Positions 1 through 8,416 of a stretch of DNA of 33,526 nucleotides are shown here, piece after piece; within the stretch, counting starts at the first letter, position 1, and every line of letters starts with the position of its first letter. The stretch covers positions 1 to 33,526 of the forward strand of contig JAHCLN010000022.1 in the NCBI GenBank assembly GCA_026125215.1. The letters are read 5' to 3'. The stretch is from Opitutaceae bacterium (GTDB lineage: Bacteria > Verrucomicrobiota > Verrucomicrobiia > Opitutales > Opitutaceae). A program made the position numbers and the translations under genes. The notes beneath the pieces are model-generated. The model saw only the letters and a list, made by a program, of their open reading frames with translations. It had not been told where the DNA came from and did not search any database.

Positions 1-2258
1 CGCCCCGCCAACTCGACTACAGCCTCACCGGCGTGAACGCCGCCGCCGCGGTCGAGCGCGGCCTCGCCGAGGCCGACTGGTATCAGTGCCCCGTCCCGCG
101 CGCCGAGATGCGCCGGCTGCTGGAGCGCCGCGACGGCCCCGCCATCCGGGACACCGTGCTGTGGTTTGCACTCATTTTCGGCAGCGGCTACGCCACCTGG
201 GCACTCTGGGGTTCCTGGTGGGCGGCCGTTCCCTACTTTATTTACGCCACGCTCTACGCCTCCACCTCTGACTCGCGCTGGCATGAGTCCGAGCATGGCA
301 CCGCGTTCAAGACCGACTGGATGAACCGCGCCCTCTACGAGATCGCCTCGTTCATGATCATGCGCGAGTCCGTCCTCTGGCGCTGGAGCCACACGCGGCA
401 TCACAGCGATACCATCATCGTCGGCCGCGATCCCGAAATCGCCGTTCCGCGGCCGCCCAACCTGTGGAAAATGTTCCTCGGCACCTTCAACCTGCCGGTT
501 TACCGGCACTACTTCACCCAGATCCTGAACCACGCCTGCGGACGGATGTTGCCGGATGAGAAAACCTACATCCCGGAGAGCGAGTTTCCCAAAATCTATT
601 TCCGCGCCCGCATCTACCTGCTGATCTACGCCGCCTCGATCGGCCTCTCGCTTTACACGCGCAGCATCCTGCCGCTCCTGTTCGTCGGTTTGCCCAATAT
701 TTTCGGCACCTGGCTCATGCTCATCTACGGCTACACCCAGCACGCGGGTCTCGCCGAAAACGTCCTCGACCACCGGCTCAACTGCCGGACGGTCTACATG
801 AATCCGATCCACCGGTATCTCTACTGGAACATGAACTACCATGTGGAGCACCACATGTTCCCGCTCGTGCCCTATCACAACCTCCCGCGTCTCCACGCGC
901 TGGTTAAGCACGACATGCCCAAACCCTACGGCAGCATCGCCGAGGCTTTCCGCGAGATCATCCCCACCGTGCTCCGTCAGGTGAAAGATCCGGGCCACTA
1001 TGTGCGGCGCGAACTCCCGCCGCCTTCCGCGCCCACAGCCGTGGACACACAAAGCGCTTCCGACGCCCAACCCGATGCCGAGGGCTGGATCGAGGTCTGC
1101 GCCGCCGCCGATCTCGGGCGCGCGGATGTCATCCGCTTCGATCACGGTCACCGGACTTATGCGCTCTACCGTGATGAGGAGAGCAAGCTCTACGCCACCG
1201 ACGGTGTCTGCACGCACGGCAACACCCACCTCGCCGACGGCCTCGTGAAGGGCAAAATCATCGAGTGCCCCAAGCACAACGGCCGCTTCAATCTCGCCGA
1301 CGGTTCGCCCGCGCGTCCGCCGGTCTGCCGCGGCCTCGTCACTTATCCGCTCGAGGAGCGGCACGGCCGGCTCCGGCTCAACGTCCGCCGTCCCGGCGGC
1401 GCCGGCGCCCGCGCCCAAAAGACCTTCACCTTTCGCGTCCTGTCCAACCGCAGCGTCGCCACCTTCATCAAGGAGCTGGTGCTGGAGCCGGCGGATGCCG
1501 CTGAAAAAGTCCCGTTCACCCCCGGCGATTACCTGCAGTTCGATATCCCTGCCTACGCCGAGATCAGGTTCGACACGTTCGATATTCCCGAGCCTTTCGC
1601 CTCGGTCTGGCGCGCCCAGCACGTTTTCGAACTCGTCGCGGCCAATCCGAATGGCGCCGGCCGGCGCAACAATTACTCGCTCGCCAGCAACGCCGCGACC
1701 GAGCGCACCCTGCGCTTCAACATCCGCATCGCCACGCCGCCGCCCGGCCAGGCCTGCCCGCCCGGCCGCGGCTCCGCCTACATGTTCAGCCTCAAGCCCG
1801 GCGACACCGTCACCGCCATCGGTCCCTTCGGCGACTTCCACCTCAAGCCCACCCAGAAGGAAGCGGTTTACATCGGCGGCGGCGCCGGCATGGCCCCGCT
1901 GCGCGCGCATCTTTCCCATCTTTTCGAAACCGAAAACACCCGTCGAAAGGTCAGCTACTGGTATGGCGCCCGCTCACGGCAGGAGATTTTCTACGCCGAC
2001 TACTTCGAATCGCTCGCCGCCCGGCATCCGAACTTCCGCTTCCACCTCGCGCTTTCCTCGCCGCTGCCGGAAGACAAATGGACCGGCCCCACCGGCTTCA
2101 TCCACGAGGTCGTGCTCCAGCAATACCTGCGCGACCATCCCAACCCCAAGGCCGTCGAGTTCTACCTCTGCGGTCCCCCGCAGATGATCAAAGCCTGCAC
2201 CCGGATGCTGGCCGGCCTCGGCGTCTCCCCGCAGCAGATCGCCTTCGACGAGTTTTGA
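1..2258 (+). CDS. Fused fatty-acid desaturase / Rieske ferredoxin / NqrF-like reductase (5' truncated)
   Basis: One continuous frame carries three redox modules. Residue numbers count from the first possible start, GTG at 33. The frame is open to the left edge and reads as family-like protein (DYSLTG) before 33, so the true start lies outside. Residues about 1-330 are a membrane fatty-acid desaturase with three His boxes: HESEH near 84, HTRHH near 120 and HVEHH near 270. Residues about 350-450 are a Rieske-type [2Fe-2S] domain with CTH at 393-395 and CPKH at 412-415. Residues about 460-741 resemble the FAD/NADH part of NqrF: NNYSLASN near 545, GGGAGMAP near 615 and CGPP near 713, ending in DEF. 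The NqrF ferredoxin domain is absent and the Rieske domain sits where it would be. Inference: a self-contained desaturase or hydroxylase with its own electron chain from NADH. Domains are clear; the substrate is unknown. Confidence 0.88.
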   Translation, partial: PRQLDYSLTGVNAAAAVERGLAEADWYQCPVPRAEMRRLLERRDGPAIRDTVLWFALIFGSGYATWALWGSWWAAVPYFIYATLYASTSDSRWHESEHGTAFKTDWMNRALYEIASFMIMRESVLWRWSHTRHHSDTIIVGRDPEIAVPRPPNLWKMFLGTFNLPVYRHYFTQILNHACGRMLPDEKTYIPESEFPKIYFRARIYLLIYAASIGLSLYTRSILPLLFVGLPNIFGTWLMLIYGYTQHAGLAENVLDHRLNCRTVYMNPIHRYLYWNMNYHVEHHMFPLVPYHNLPRLHALVKHDMPKPYGSIAEAFREIIPTVLRQVKDPGHYVRRELPPPSAPTAVDTQSASDAQPDAEGWIEVCAAADLGRADVIRFDHGHRTYALYRDEESKLYATDGVCTHGNTHLADGLVKGKIIECPKHNGRFNLADGSPARPPVCRGLVTYPLEERHGRLRLNVRRPGGAGARAQKTFTFRVLSNRSVATFIKELVLEPADAAEKVPFTPGDYLQFDIPAYAEIRFDTFDIPEPFASVWRAQHVFELVAANPNGAGRRNNYSLASNAATERTLRFNIRIATPPPGQACPPGRGSAYMFSLKPGDTVTAIGPFGDFHLKPTQKEAVYIGGGAGMAPLRAHLSHLFETENTRRKVSYWYGARSRQEIFYADYFESLAARHPNFRFHLALSSPLPEDKWTGPTGFIHEVVLQQYLRDHPNPKAVEFYLCGPPQMIKACTRMLAGLGVSPQQIAFDEF

Positions 2259-2264
2259 GCCGTT

Positions 2265-2645
2265 TCACCGCCGCTCTTCCATCAGCGCCAGCAAGCTTCC
2301 GTCCGGATCGCGGAAAAATGTCATCCACAGTTCGTGGTCCGGCAGCTTCGCGATCAGGTGCGGTTCGTCGTCGAACTGCACGCCGCGGGCCTGCATCGCC
2401 GTGCGGGTGGCCACGATGTCATCAACTTTGAAGTAGAGCGTCGAATTGGCCCCGGCGTGGGATGGTCCTTCCGGTTGGGTGACCATCAGCCGCACGTCCC
2501 CGCAGGCGAAGAACGCGAGTCCGGGCGGAGCCCGAAAAAGCAGCGGCAGCCCAATTTCATCGCGGAAAAAAGTCACGGCCCGCTCCACGTTCTTCACCGC
2601 ATGTGATATCTGGCCGAGACGTCCAAGGGGCGGGGCGGGGGACAT
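2265..2645 (-). CDS. VOC (glyoxalase/bleomycin-resistance fold) family protein
   Basis: A 126-residue protein the length of a single vicinal-oxygen-chelate domain pair. It opens with the typical ISHAVKNVERAVTFFRDEIGLPL strand-helix pattern (H15 a likely metal ligand) and closes with FFRDPDGSLLALMEE, whose Glu is the usual last ligand. Family members include glyoxalases, dioxygenases and resistance proteins, and the sequence alone does not choose between them. The stop lies 6 bp from the stop of the convergent desaturase fusion. The start at 2645 faces the exported amidohydrolase gene, so promoters for both should lie in the short 2646-2731 stretch. Probably a soluble cytosolic protein. Confidence 0.8.
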   Translation of the reverse strand: MSPAPPLGRLGQISHAVKNVERAVTFFRDEIGLPLLFRAPPGLAFFACGDVRLMVTQPEGPSHAGANSTLYFKVDDIVATRTAMQARGVQFDDEPHLIAKLPDHELWMTFFRDPDGSLLALMEERR

Positions 2646-2731
2646 GCCTTTGGTATGTGCCTCCGGCCGGCAGAGTCGAGTCCATGCATTTGCGGTTTGC
2701 CGCTTGTGGGGCGGCCCGCTTTGCTTGGCCG

Positions 2732-4069
2732 ATGTTATCCCGTATCACGCTCGGGTTGCTGCTCGCGGCCGGCACCGCCCTGCAGGCCCAGGAAAACCCC
2801 GTCGCCTTCACCGGCGCAACGATCATCCCCATCACCGGCGAGCCGATTGAAAACGGGCTCCTGCTGGTCCAACACGGCAAAATCACCGCGGTCGGCGATG
2901 CCCGCAGCATCCGGCTGGCCGCCGACGTGCAAATCGTCGATGTCACCGGCAAGGTCATCATGCCCGGCCTCGTGGACTCCCACAGCCATGTGGGCGGCGT
3001 GCAGGGCGCCGACGGCTCCAACCCGATCCAGCCCGACACCCGGGCGCTGGACTCGCTCGACGCCCGCGATCCGCGGCTCCAGAAAGCGCGCGCCGGCGGC
3101 ATCACCGCCGTCAACGTGATGCCCGGCTCGGGCCATCTCATCAGCGGCCAGACCCTTTATCTGAAACTGCGCGCTTCGCGCGTGGTGGACGATTTGCTGA
3201 TCAAACTGCCCGACGGTTCGCCCGCCGGTGGGCTCAAAATGGCCAACGGCACCAACCCCATGCGGCCGACGCCCAATTTTCCCGGCACCCGCGCCAAGTC
3301 CGCCGCCCTCGTGCGCGACCAGTTCATCAAGGCGCAGGAATACCGGGCCAAGCGCGAGCGCGCCCAGGGCGATCCCGACAAACTGCCCGCCCGCGACCTC
3401 GGGCTTGAGCAGCTCGTCGAGGTGCTGGAGGGCAAGCGCGTCGTGCAGCACCACACGCACCGGCAGGACGACATCCTCACCGTCCTCCGGCTCGCCCGGG
3501 AGTTCGGCTTCAAGGTCGTCCTGCACCACGTGAGCGACGCCTGGCAGGTCGCGGATGAAATCGCGGCCGCCGATGCCGCCTGTTCCATCATCATCGTGGA
3601 TTCGCCGGGCGGCAAACTGGAGACCCGCGACATCAGTTTCGCGAACGGGGCCGTGCTGGAAAAAGCCGGTGTCACCGTCGGCTTCCACACCGACGACGGC
3701 GTCACCGATTCGCGCCACTTCCTGCGTTCCGCCGGCCTCGGCGTGCGCGCCGGCATGAGCCGGGCCGGCGCGCTCAAGGCGCTGACCCTCGCCAATGCCG
3801 AGATGCTCGGCCTCGCCGACCGCATCGGCTCGCTGGAGGCGGGCAAGGATGCCGACTTCATCATTCTCTCGGGCGACCCGCTGAGCGTTTATACCAAGGT
3901 CGAGCAGACCTGGGTCGAGGGGCAAAAGGTCTTCGACTTCGCCGATCCGCAGGACCGGCTCTACGCCCTCGGCGGTCCCGGCGCCGGCGACGCGCAACGG
4001 GTGCAGCTGTGCTGCTACGGCAGCGCCTGGGATCTCATCATCGCCGCCAACCAGGGAGGTGCCCAATGA
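2732..4069 (+). CDS. Exported metal-dependent amidohydrolase
   Basis: A 445-residue amidohydrolase-superfamily protein. ATG 2732 was chosen because it opens directly into a signal peptide (MLSRITLGLLLAAGTALQAQ). An in-frame ATG at 2684 would give a longer, less typical leader. Metal-site residues are visible: HSH at H84/H86 after GLVDS, HHTH around 240-243, HH at 265-266, and HTDD with H319 and D321. The C-terminal LGLADRIGSLEAGKDADFIILSGDPL is the usual amidohydrolase ending, close to imidazolonepropionase-like and exported dipeptidase-like members. Its substrate cannot be named. It overlaps the next gene by the four bases ATGA, so the two are probably translationally coupled and may act as a pair in the periplasm. 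Confidence 0.88.
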   Translation: MLSRITLGLLLAAGTALQAQENPVAFTGATIIPITGEPIENGLLLVQHGKITAVGDARSIRLAADVQIVDVTGKVIMPGLVDSHSHVGGVQGADGSNPIQPDTRALDSLDARDPRLQKARAGGITAVNVMPGSGHLISGQTLYLKLRASRVVDDLLIKLPDGSPAGGLKMANGTNPMRPTPNFPGTRAKSAALVRDQFIKAQEYRAKRERAQGDPDKLPARDLGLEQLVEVLEGKRVVQHHTHRQDDILTVLRLAREFGFKVVLHHVSDAWQVADEIAAADAACSIIIVDSPGGKLETRDISFANGAVLEKAGVTVGFHTDDGVTDSRHFLRSAGLGVRAGMSRAGALKALTLANAEMLGLADRIGSLEAGKDADFIILSGDPLSVYTKVEQTWVEGQKVFDFADPQDRLYALGGPGAGDAQRVQLCCYGSAWDLIIAANQGGAQ

Positions 4070-5322
4070 ACCGTTCTCCTTCTCGTAATCTTTATCGTTT
4101 TCTCCTTTGCACCACCGCGTTCGTCATTGCGCCTTTCGTGCAGGCCGATGAAGCCGCCATGCCCGTCGCCATCCATGGCGAAATGGTTTATCCCGTCTCG
4201 GGGCCGCCGATTCCCGGCGGGCTCGTCCTCGTCCGCGACGGCAAGATCACCTACGTCGGTCCGGCCGAGGACATGGTTTACACCATGGATCACCGCGTCG
4301 TTCGCGCCAAGGTCGTGGTCCCCGGCCTGATTGATGCCCGCGCCACGGTCGGACTCAGCGGTCTGCTCAACCAGCCGCACGATCAGGACATGCTGGAAAA
4401 ATCCGCGCCCATGCAGCCGGAGCTGCGCGCCATCGACGCCTACAATCCCCGCGACCCGCTGGTCGCCTACGTGCGCTCCTACGGCATCACCACCGTGCAC
4501 ACCGGTCATGCGCCCGGCATGCTCGTTTCCGGCCAGACCATGGTCGTGAAGACCCTCGGCGGCACGGCCGACGGCGACACGCTGAAGCCCGCCGCCATGA
4601 CGGCCGTCTCGCTCGGCAGTGCCGGCACCACCGATCAGGCCGGCAAGTCCCCCGGCACCCGCAGCAAGGCGATGGCCATGCTGCGCGCCGAGCTGCTCAA
4701 GGCGCAGGAGTATGCGCGCAAGCTCGCCCTGCCCGACGAGACCAAGCGCCCCGCCCGCGACCTGCGTATGGAAACGATGCTCCGCGCGCTCGACGGCACA
4801 CAGCCGCTGTTGATCACCGCCCACCGCCAGCAGGATATCATGTCGGCCCTCCGGCTCGCCGCGGAATTCAATCTCTCCATCGTGCTCGACGGCTGCTCCG
4901 ACGCACCGCTCGTGCTCGACGAGATCAAGGCCGCCGGTTTCCCGGTGGTGCTGCATCCCACCATGGCCCGCTCGTTCGGCGATCTGGAAAACCTCAGCAT
5001 GGAGACCGCAGCCAAACTACGCGGCGCCGGGGTGCCCTTCGCCATCCAGAGCGGCTACGAATCCTACGTGCCCAAGACCCGCGTCGTGCTCTTCGAGGCC
5101 GGCGTCGCCGCCGGCAAGGGCCTCGGCTTCGAGTCCGCGCTGGCAGCCATCACGCTCAACGCCGCCCGGATTCTCGGCGTGGCCGACCGCGTCGGCTCGC
5201 TGGAAGTGGGCAAAGACGCCGACCTCGCGCTCTACGACGGTGACCCCTTCGAATACACCACCCGCTGCCTCGCCGTCTTCATCAACGGCCGCGAATTCCC
5301 CGGCGAGCGCCACGAGCCCTGA
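4066..5322 (+). CDS. Exported amidohydrolase-like protein lacking the metal ligands
   Basis: A 418-residue paralogue of the upstream amidohydrolase. ATG 4066 overlaps its stop (ATGA) and is preceded by a good Shine-Dalgarno GGAGGT at 4055-4060. A signal peptide is evident (residues about 1-27, ending FVQADE). The barrel and the C-terminal GVADRVGSLEVGKDADLALYDGDP are kept, but active-site residues are not. The HxH motif is R92/T94 (GLIDARAT), the HH pair is DG (VLDGCSDA), and the HTDD motif is replaced by QSGYES. AHRQQD, matching HTHRQDD of the partner, is kept. Inference: a non-catalytic or altered partner of the first protein. Alternatively it could use a different metal-free chemistry. Confidence 0.87.
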   Translation: MNRSPSRNLYRFLLCTTAFVIAPFVQADEAAMPVAIHGEMVYPVSGPPIPGGLVLVRDGKITYVGPAEDMVYTMDHRVVRAKVVVPGLIDARATVGLSGLLNQPHDQDMLEKSAPMQPELRAIDAYNPRDPLVAYVRSYGITTVHTGHAPGMLVSGQTMVVKTLGGTADGDTLKPAAMTAVSLGSAGTTDQAGKSPGTRSKAMAMLRAELLKAQEYARKLALPDETKRPARDLRMETMLRALDGTQPLLITAHRQQDIMSALRLAAEFNLSIVLDGCSDAPLVLDEIKAAGFPVVLHPTMARSFGDLENLSMETAAKLRGAGVPFAIQSGYESYVPKTRVVLFEAGVAAGKGLGFESALAAITLNAARILGVADRVGSLEVGKDADLALYDGDPFEYTTRCLAVFINGREFPGERHEP

Positions 5323-5328
5323 CCATCG

Positions 5329-5982
5329 TCAGAAACCGAGCCACTGGCGCAGGACAGTCACGCCCTGCGCCGCGGCCCCGCCGAGAAAGATGAAGTAGAA
5401 GACCCCGGCGACAAAAACCACATAACCCAGCAGGACGGCCACGCCGTCGCGCTCCAGCAGCCCGCCCGCCAGCAGCAGGATCGCCCAAGCAGGGAAGGAG
5501 TTGGTGAACGGGATGGGCAGCGGCAGCAGCAGGGTGAGCGCGGCGAGCAGCATCATGAGCGCATGCAACTGCAGCAGCAGGCCGGAGCCCGTGAGCGGCG
5601 CCAGCCGCGGCCGGAGCAGTTTTTCCAGCCGGAGAATGACCCAGGCCGCCACGCTGATGACTTTGCCAAAAAATCCCGGCGGCAGTTCCTTGCGCTGCAG
5701 TTTCATCGGCAGCCATGGCCGCTGTCCGAGCGCCAGCCGCAGCGCAATGAAGGCGATGGCCAGCCCGAACGGCGTGGAGAGGCCGGGCAGGGGAATCGGG
5801 GTGATGAAGGGCAACGCCAGCAGGATCAACAGCAGGTGATAGGCCCGGCCGCGCAGGGTGTAGATTACCTCGCGCAAGGTCACCGGGCGCAGGGCAAACC
5901 GGTCGCGCAGCTCCGCCAGCTCCTCGGACAGTTTCCGCGGCGGGGGCAGCAGCCGGTTCCTAGGTGCCGCGTTGGTTGCCAT
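5329..5982 (-). CDS. ExoD-like integral membrane protein
   Basis: A 217-residue membrane protein with an N-terminal cytosolic helix (LSEELAELRDRF) and four or more hydrophobic segments rich in Leu and Pro. The PFITPIPLPGLSTPFGLAIAFIALRLALGQRPWLP stretch is characteristic of the ExoD family, named for exopolysaccharide synthesis in rhizobia; its biochemical role is not settled. The gene begins inside the last 23 bases of queE, so it is probably co-transcribed with the queuosine genes. The functional link, if any, is unclear. Its stop lies only 6 bp from the convergent amidohydrolase stop, with a 5-bp hairpin across the junction. Confidence 0.82.
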   Translation of the reverse strand: MATNAAPRNRLLPPPRKLSEELAELRDRFALRPVTLREVIYTLRGRAYHLLLILLALPFITPIPLPGLSTPFGLAIAFIALRLALGQRPWLPMKLQRKELPPGFFGKVISVAAWVILRLEKLLRPRLAPLTGSGLLLQLHALMMLLAALTLLLPLPIPFTNSFPAWAILLLAGGLLERDGVAVLLGYVVFVAGVFYFIFLGGAAAQGVTVLRQWLGF

Positions 5983-6655
5983 ACAGGTCGAGGTGCAGCC
6001 GGTGGGCGTAGCGGTAGCCGCGCGCCTTGCACAGCTCGCCCAGCCAGCCGGCTTTTGCCCGGACGGCCTCGGGCGTCAGGCCTTCGGGCATCAACAGCAC
6101 CTTGTGCCGCGGAATGTCGCGCTTCAGCGAGACCAGCATGCCTTCCAGCTCGTCCACGTCGCCCGGCTGCGTGACCACAAATTTGAACTGATACGGATAA
6201 GCGTCCACCCAGGCGCGCACGACCTCCGGTTGCCACCGCAACGCCTCGTGCTTGCGCCGCCAGGTCACGCTGAGCCGCTGGTCCGGGGCGGAGTTGAGCA
6301 GCTTCGGGGAGAGTGAGGCGAGGTCGCACGCAATGCCGTCGGGCGCGACCGTTGCGGCGGTTTCAATGGTGAGATGATAACCCAGTCGCTTCAGCTCCGC
6401 TGCCAGCTCGCGAAGGCCCTTGGCGATCATCGGTTCGCCGCCGGTCAGGACGACATGCCGCGCCAGCGGATGCGATTGCACGGCGGCCACGATCTGCTCG
6501 GGCGTATGCGGTTTGCCCTCGGGGTTCCAGGAGGCGTAGGGCGTGTCGCACCAGTTGCAGCGCAGGTTGCATCCGCTGGTGCGCACGAAGACCGAGGGCA
6601 CGCCCGTCAGCTCGCCCTCGCCCTGCAGCGAATAAAATATCTCGGCAATCAGCAT
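5960..6655 (-). CDS. queE: 7-carboxy-7-deazaguanine synthase QueE (radical SAM)
   Basis: A 231-residue radical SAM enzyme that converts 6-carboxytetrahydropterin to 7-carboxy-7-deazaguanine in preQ0/queuosine synthesis. The N-terminus EIFYSLQGEGELTG is the QueE signature. The [4Fe-4S] ligands C29, C33 and C36 form the CxxxCxxC motif (GCNLRCNWC). LTGGEP binds SAM. The gene follows the uncharacterised coding sequence with a 3-bp gap and overlaps the exoD-like start. With queC two genes upstream this is clearly a preQ0 operon, but queD and queF are not in the window. Confidence 0.95.
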   Translation of the reverse strand: MLIAEIFYSLQGEGELTGVPSVFVRTSGCNLRCNWCDTPYASWNPEGKPHTPEQIVAAVQSHPLARHVVLTGGEPMIAKGLRELAAELKRLGYHLTIETAATVAPDGIACDLASLSPKLLNSAPDQRLSVTWRRKHEALRWQPEVVRAWVDAYPYQFKFVVTQPGDVDELEGMLVSLKRDIPRHKVLLMPEGLTPEAVRAKAGWLGELCKARGYRYAHRLHLDLYGNQRGT

Positions 6656-6658
6656 GGG

Positions 6659-7606
6659 TCAGGTGGACTGCATCGTGGGATTAAAGTTCGCTGCCAGGCC
6701 CTCGAGGCCCAGGCCGCTGATGACCATGCGCTCCTTGCCATCGCTGAGCAGCCGGCTCGCCCAGGGCACGGCCCCGCCGTCGGCAATCTGCCGTTCGCTG
6801 CCATCGGGGAATTTCAGCAACAGATGGAAACAGCAGCCGCTGTAGTAGCCGCGGCCGCTCGCGCGATCCGGGGCGGTTTCGCAGATCAAACCGGGAAAGC
6901 GGTCGCGTCTGGCCTGCAGCCAGCCCGCCACCATTTCCGTCGGCCGCGGCGGTTCGCCGAAGTCGGACAACGCCAGGCGCAGGCCGGTGCCGGCCGGCAG
7001 GTGTTGCTGCAATGCCGTCACCAGAAATTCAACCTGCAGGGCCAGTGCCGTCAGCTCGAAGTCACCGCCCCGGCCGGCGCTGCAAAGCCCGAGCAGCATA
7101 AAATGCGGCGAGAAATGCGCCGCCGCATACTGCTGCGCGCGCAGCAGCCGGTGGCAGGTCGCCAAGTGCACGGTTTCACCCCCGGCCGCGCGGGCCTGCT
7201 TGCGCCGGCTGGCGGCTTCCAAAGCGAGGACATTCGTAGCATCGGACACCACTTCCGTCTGTCGCTCGGTCGCCACCGCCCAGTTCTGCGCCACCCCGGC
7301 CACGGCGGAATTTGTGCCCAGCGGACAAACCGGCGACAGCTCCAAAACCGTGAACTCCGCCGGCAGGTGCGCCAGCATGGCATCCGTCCAGTCACGCAGG
7401 CGTTTGCTGTCCGTTACCGCCGGCCGGACAAAGCGGTTGCTCTCATACGCCGCGAGCACCTCCGTCGGCTTGAGCCGGGCGGCCTGCATGCGGCTTACCT
7501 CCAGCCAAAGCGACTGCAGGTCGGACGGCTTGAGTTGGTCGGCCAGCGTGGCGGCCAGGCCCGGCAGCCCAAGCTCGCGCTCGATGCGTTCGCTGATGCG
7601 GCTCAT
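6659..7606 (-). CDS. Uncharacterised conserved protein in the queuosine operon
   Basis: A 315-residue soluble protein with no signal peptide or membrane segment. ATG 7606 was chosen because it overlaps the queC stop by ATGA; further upstream the frame only shadows queC. I do not recognise a named family. Visible features are LELSPVCPLGTNSAVAGVAQNWAVATERQTEVVSDATNVLALEAASRRK in the first half, a hydrophobic core FSPHFMLLGLCSAGRGG, a glycine-rich YYSGCCFHLLLKFPDG and a C-terminal DGGAVPWASRLL. The CPLGTNS...ATER...EVV...DATNVLALE pattern loosely recalls the motif-2 strand-loop-strand of class II aminoacyl-tRNA synthetases or HisZ-type paralogues; this is a weak impression. Its tight coupling between queC and queE suggests a role in deazaguanine or tRNA metabolism. 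Confidence 0.8.
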   Translation of the reverse strand: MSRISERIERELGLPGLAATLADQLKPSDLQSLWLEVSRMQAARLKPTEVLAAYESNRFVRPAVTDSKRLRDWTDAMLAHLPAEFTVLELSPVCPLGTNSAVAGVAQNWAVATERQTEVVSDATNVLALEAASRRKQARAAGGETVHLATCHRLLRAQQYAAAHFSPHFMLLGLCSAGRGGDFELTALALQVEFLVTALQQHLPAGTGLRLALSDFGEPPRPTEMVAGWLQARRDRFPGLICETAPDRASGRGYYSGCCFHLLLKFPDGSERQIADGGAVPWASRLLSDGKERMVISGLGLEGLAANFNPTMQST

Positions 7607-8289
7607 GGGGTGGGGCCGGCCGGCAGCGGCGGGGTTGCCTCGTAAACTGTGGGATCCTTGAGGCCCGCCACGGCAAACGCCTCGCGGCGCTCCACGCAGG
7701 TGCCGCACTTGCCGCAGTGGATTTCGCCGCCTTTGTAACATGACCAGGTCTGCGCAAAATCCACGCCCAACCGCACGCCTTCCGCGGCGATCTGCGCTTT
7801 GTTAAGCGCGATGAACGGCCGCAGCAGCCGCACCCCGGCGTAGGTGCCGAGCCGCATCGCCTCGCCCATCGCCTGCATGAAATCCTCGCGGCAGTCCGGG
7901 TAGATCGCGTGGTCGCCACCGTGCGCGGCAATGACCAGCCCCTCCGCCCCGGCGCTTTCCGCAAAACCGCAGGCGATGGAAAGCATGATGGCGTTCCGGA
8001 AGGGCACCACCGTCTGCTTCATGTTCTCGGCCGCATAGTGTCCTTCGGGGATTTCGCCCCCGCTCTTCAGCAGGTCGGAGGCAAAGAGCCGGTTGACGAA
8101 ATCCAACACGACAACCTCGTGCCGCAGGCCAAGGTTTTTGGCCTGCGCCGCGGCCCACGGGATTTCCCGATGGTTATGCTTCGCGCCGTAGTCGAAGCTC
8201 AGCACCGCCGTCACGTCGTGCTCCCGCCGCGCCCAGTGGAGCGCGGTCACGGAATCCATCCCGCCGGAACAGAGCACAACGACTTTCAT
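7603..8289 (-). CDS. queC: 7-cyano-7-deazaguanine (preQ0) synthase QueC
   Basis: A 228-residue ATP-dependent enzyme converting 7-carboxy-7-deazaguanine to preQ0. The start at 8289 gives MKVVVLCSGGMDS, placing the PP-loop SGGMDS at residues 8-13 as expected. The C-terminus has the zinc site C184, C192, C195 and C198 (CYKGGEIHCGKCGTC). A 29-codon in-frame extension to 8376 only translates the inverted repeat upstream and is rejected. It is the first gene of a minus-strand run queC - unknown - queE - exoD-like. No preQ1 riboswitch could be recognised in the 8290-8416 leader, which is largely filled by a repeat element. Confidence 0.95.
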   Translation of the reverse strand: MKVVVLCSGGMDSVTALHWARREHDVTAVLSFDYGAKHNHREIPWAAAQAKNLGLRHEVVVLDFVNRLFASDLLKSGGEIPEGHYAAENMKQTVVPFRNAIMLSIACGFAESAGAEGLVIAAHGGDHAIYPDCREDFMQAMGEAMRLGTYAGVRLLRPFIALNKAQIAAEGVRLGVDFAQTWSCYKGGEIHCGKCGTCVERREAFAVAGLKDPTVYEATPPLPAGPTP

Positions 8290-8325
8290 GGCCGCAGCTT
8301 GGTCCGGATTGGCACCCCAGGCAAA

Positions 8326-8411
8326 ATCGTTCTCGTTCTCGCAATCATTCTCGTTCTCCTGTTTTGTCGGAAACAAGGAGAACTATTAAGCGAACAAAGA
8401 ACGAGAACGAT
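8326..8411. repeat. Inverted-repeat element in the queC / deacetylase divergent region
   Basis: Two perfect 14-bp outer arms, ATCGTTCTCGTTCT at 8326-8339 and its complement at 8398-8411, enclose an inner 8-bp pair, GTTCTCCT at 8353-8360 and AGGAGAAC at 8376-8383. The apex around TTTTGTCGGAAAC can extend the inner hairpin. The element has internal GTTCTC repetition and is AT-richer than its surroundings. It fills most of the 127-bp divergent intergenic region and ends 5 bp before the ATG at 8417. A related element lies at 31915-31985. It could be a mobile palindromic repeat, a regulatory hairpin, or both. Confidence 0.8.
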
Positions 8412-8416
8412 CCTCC

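Noticed and set aside
5316..5336. Five-bp hairpin CTGAC/GTCAG at the amidohydrolase/exoD junction
   Set aside because: Stem too short to call a terminator with confidence.
8290..8376. 29-codon N-terminal extension of queC
   Set aside because: It only translates the inverted repeat (ENEND repeats); the PP-loop lies at the usual distance from the ATG at 8289.
8326..8411. CRISPR-like or riboswitch interpretation of the GTTCTC repeats
   Set aside because: There are no regular spacers or repeat units of CRISPR size, and the fold does not show a preQ1 aptamer pattern recognisable by eye.
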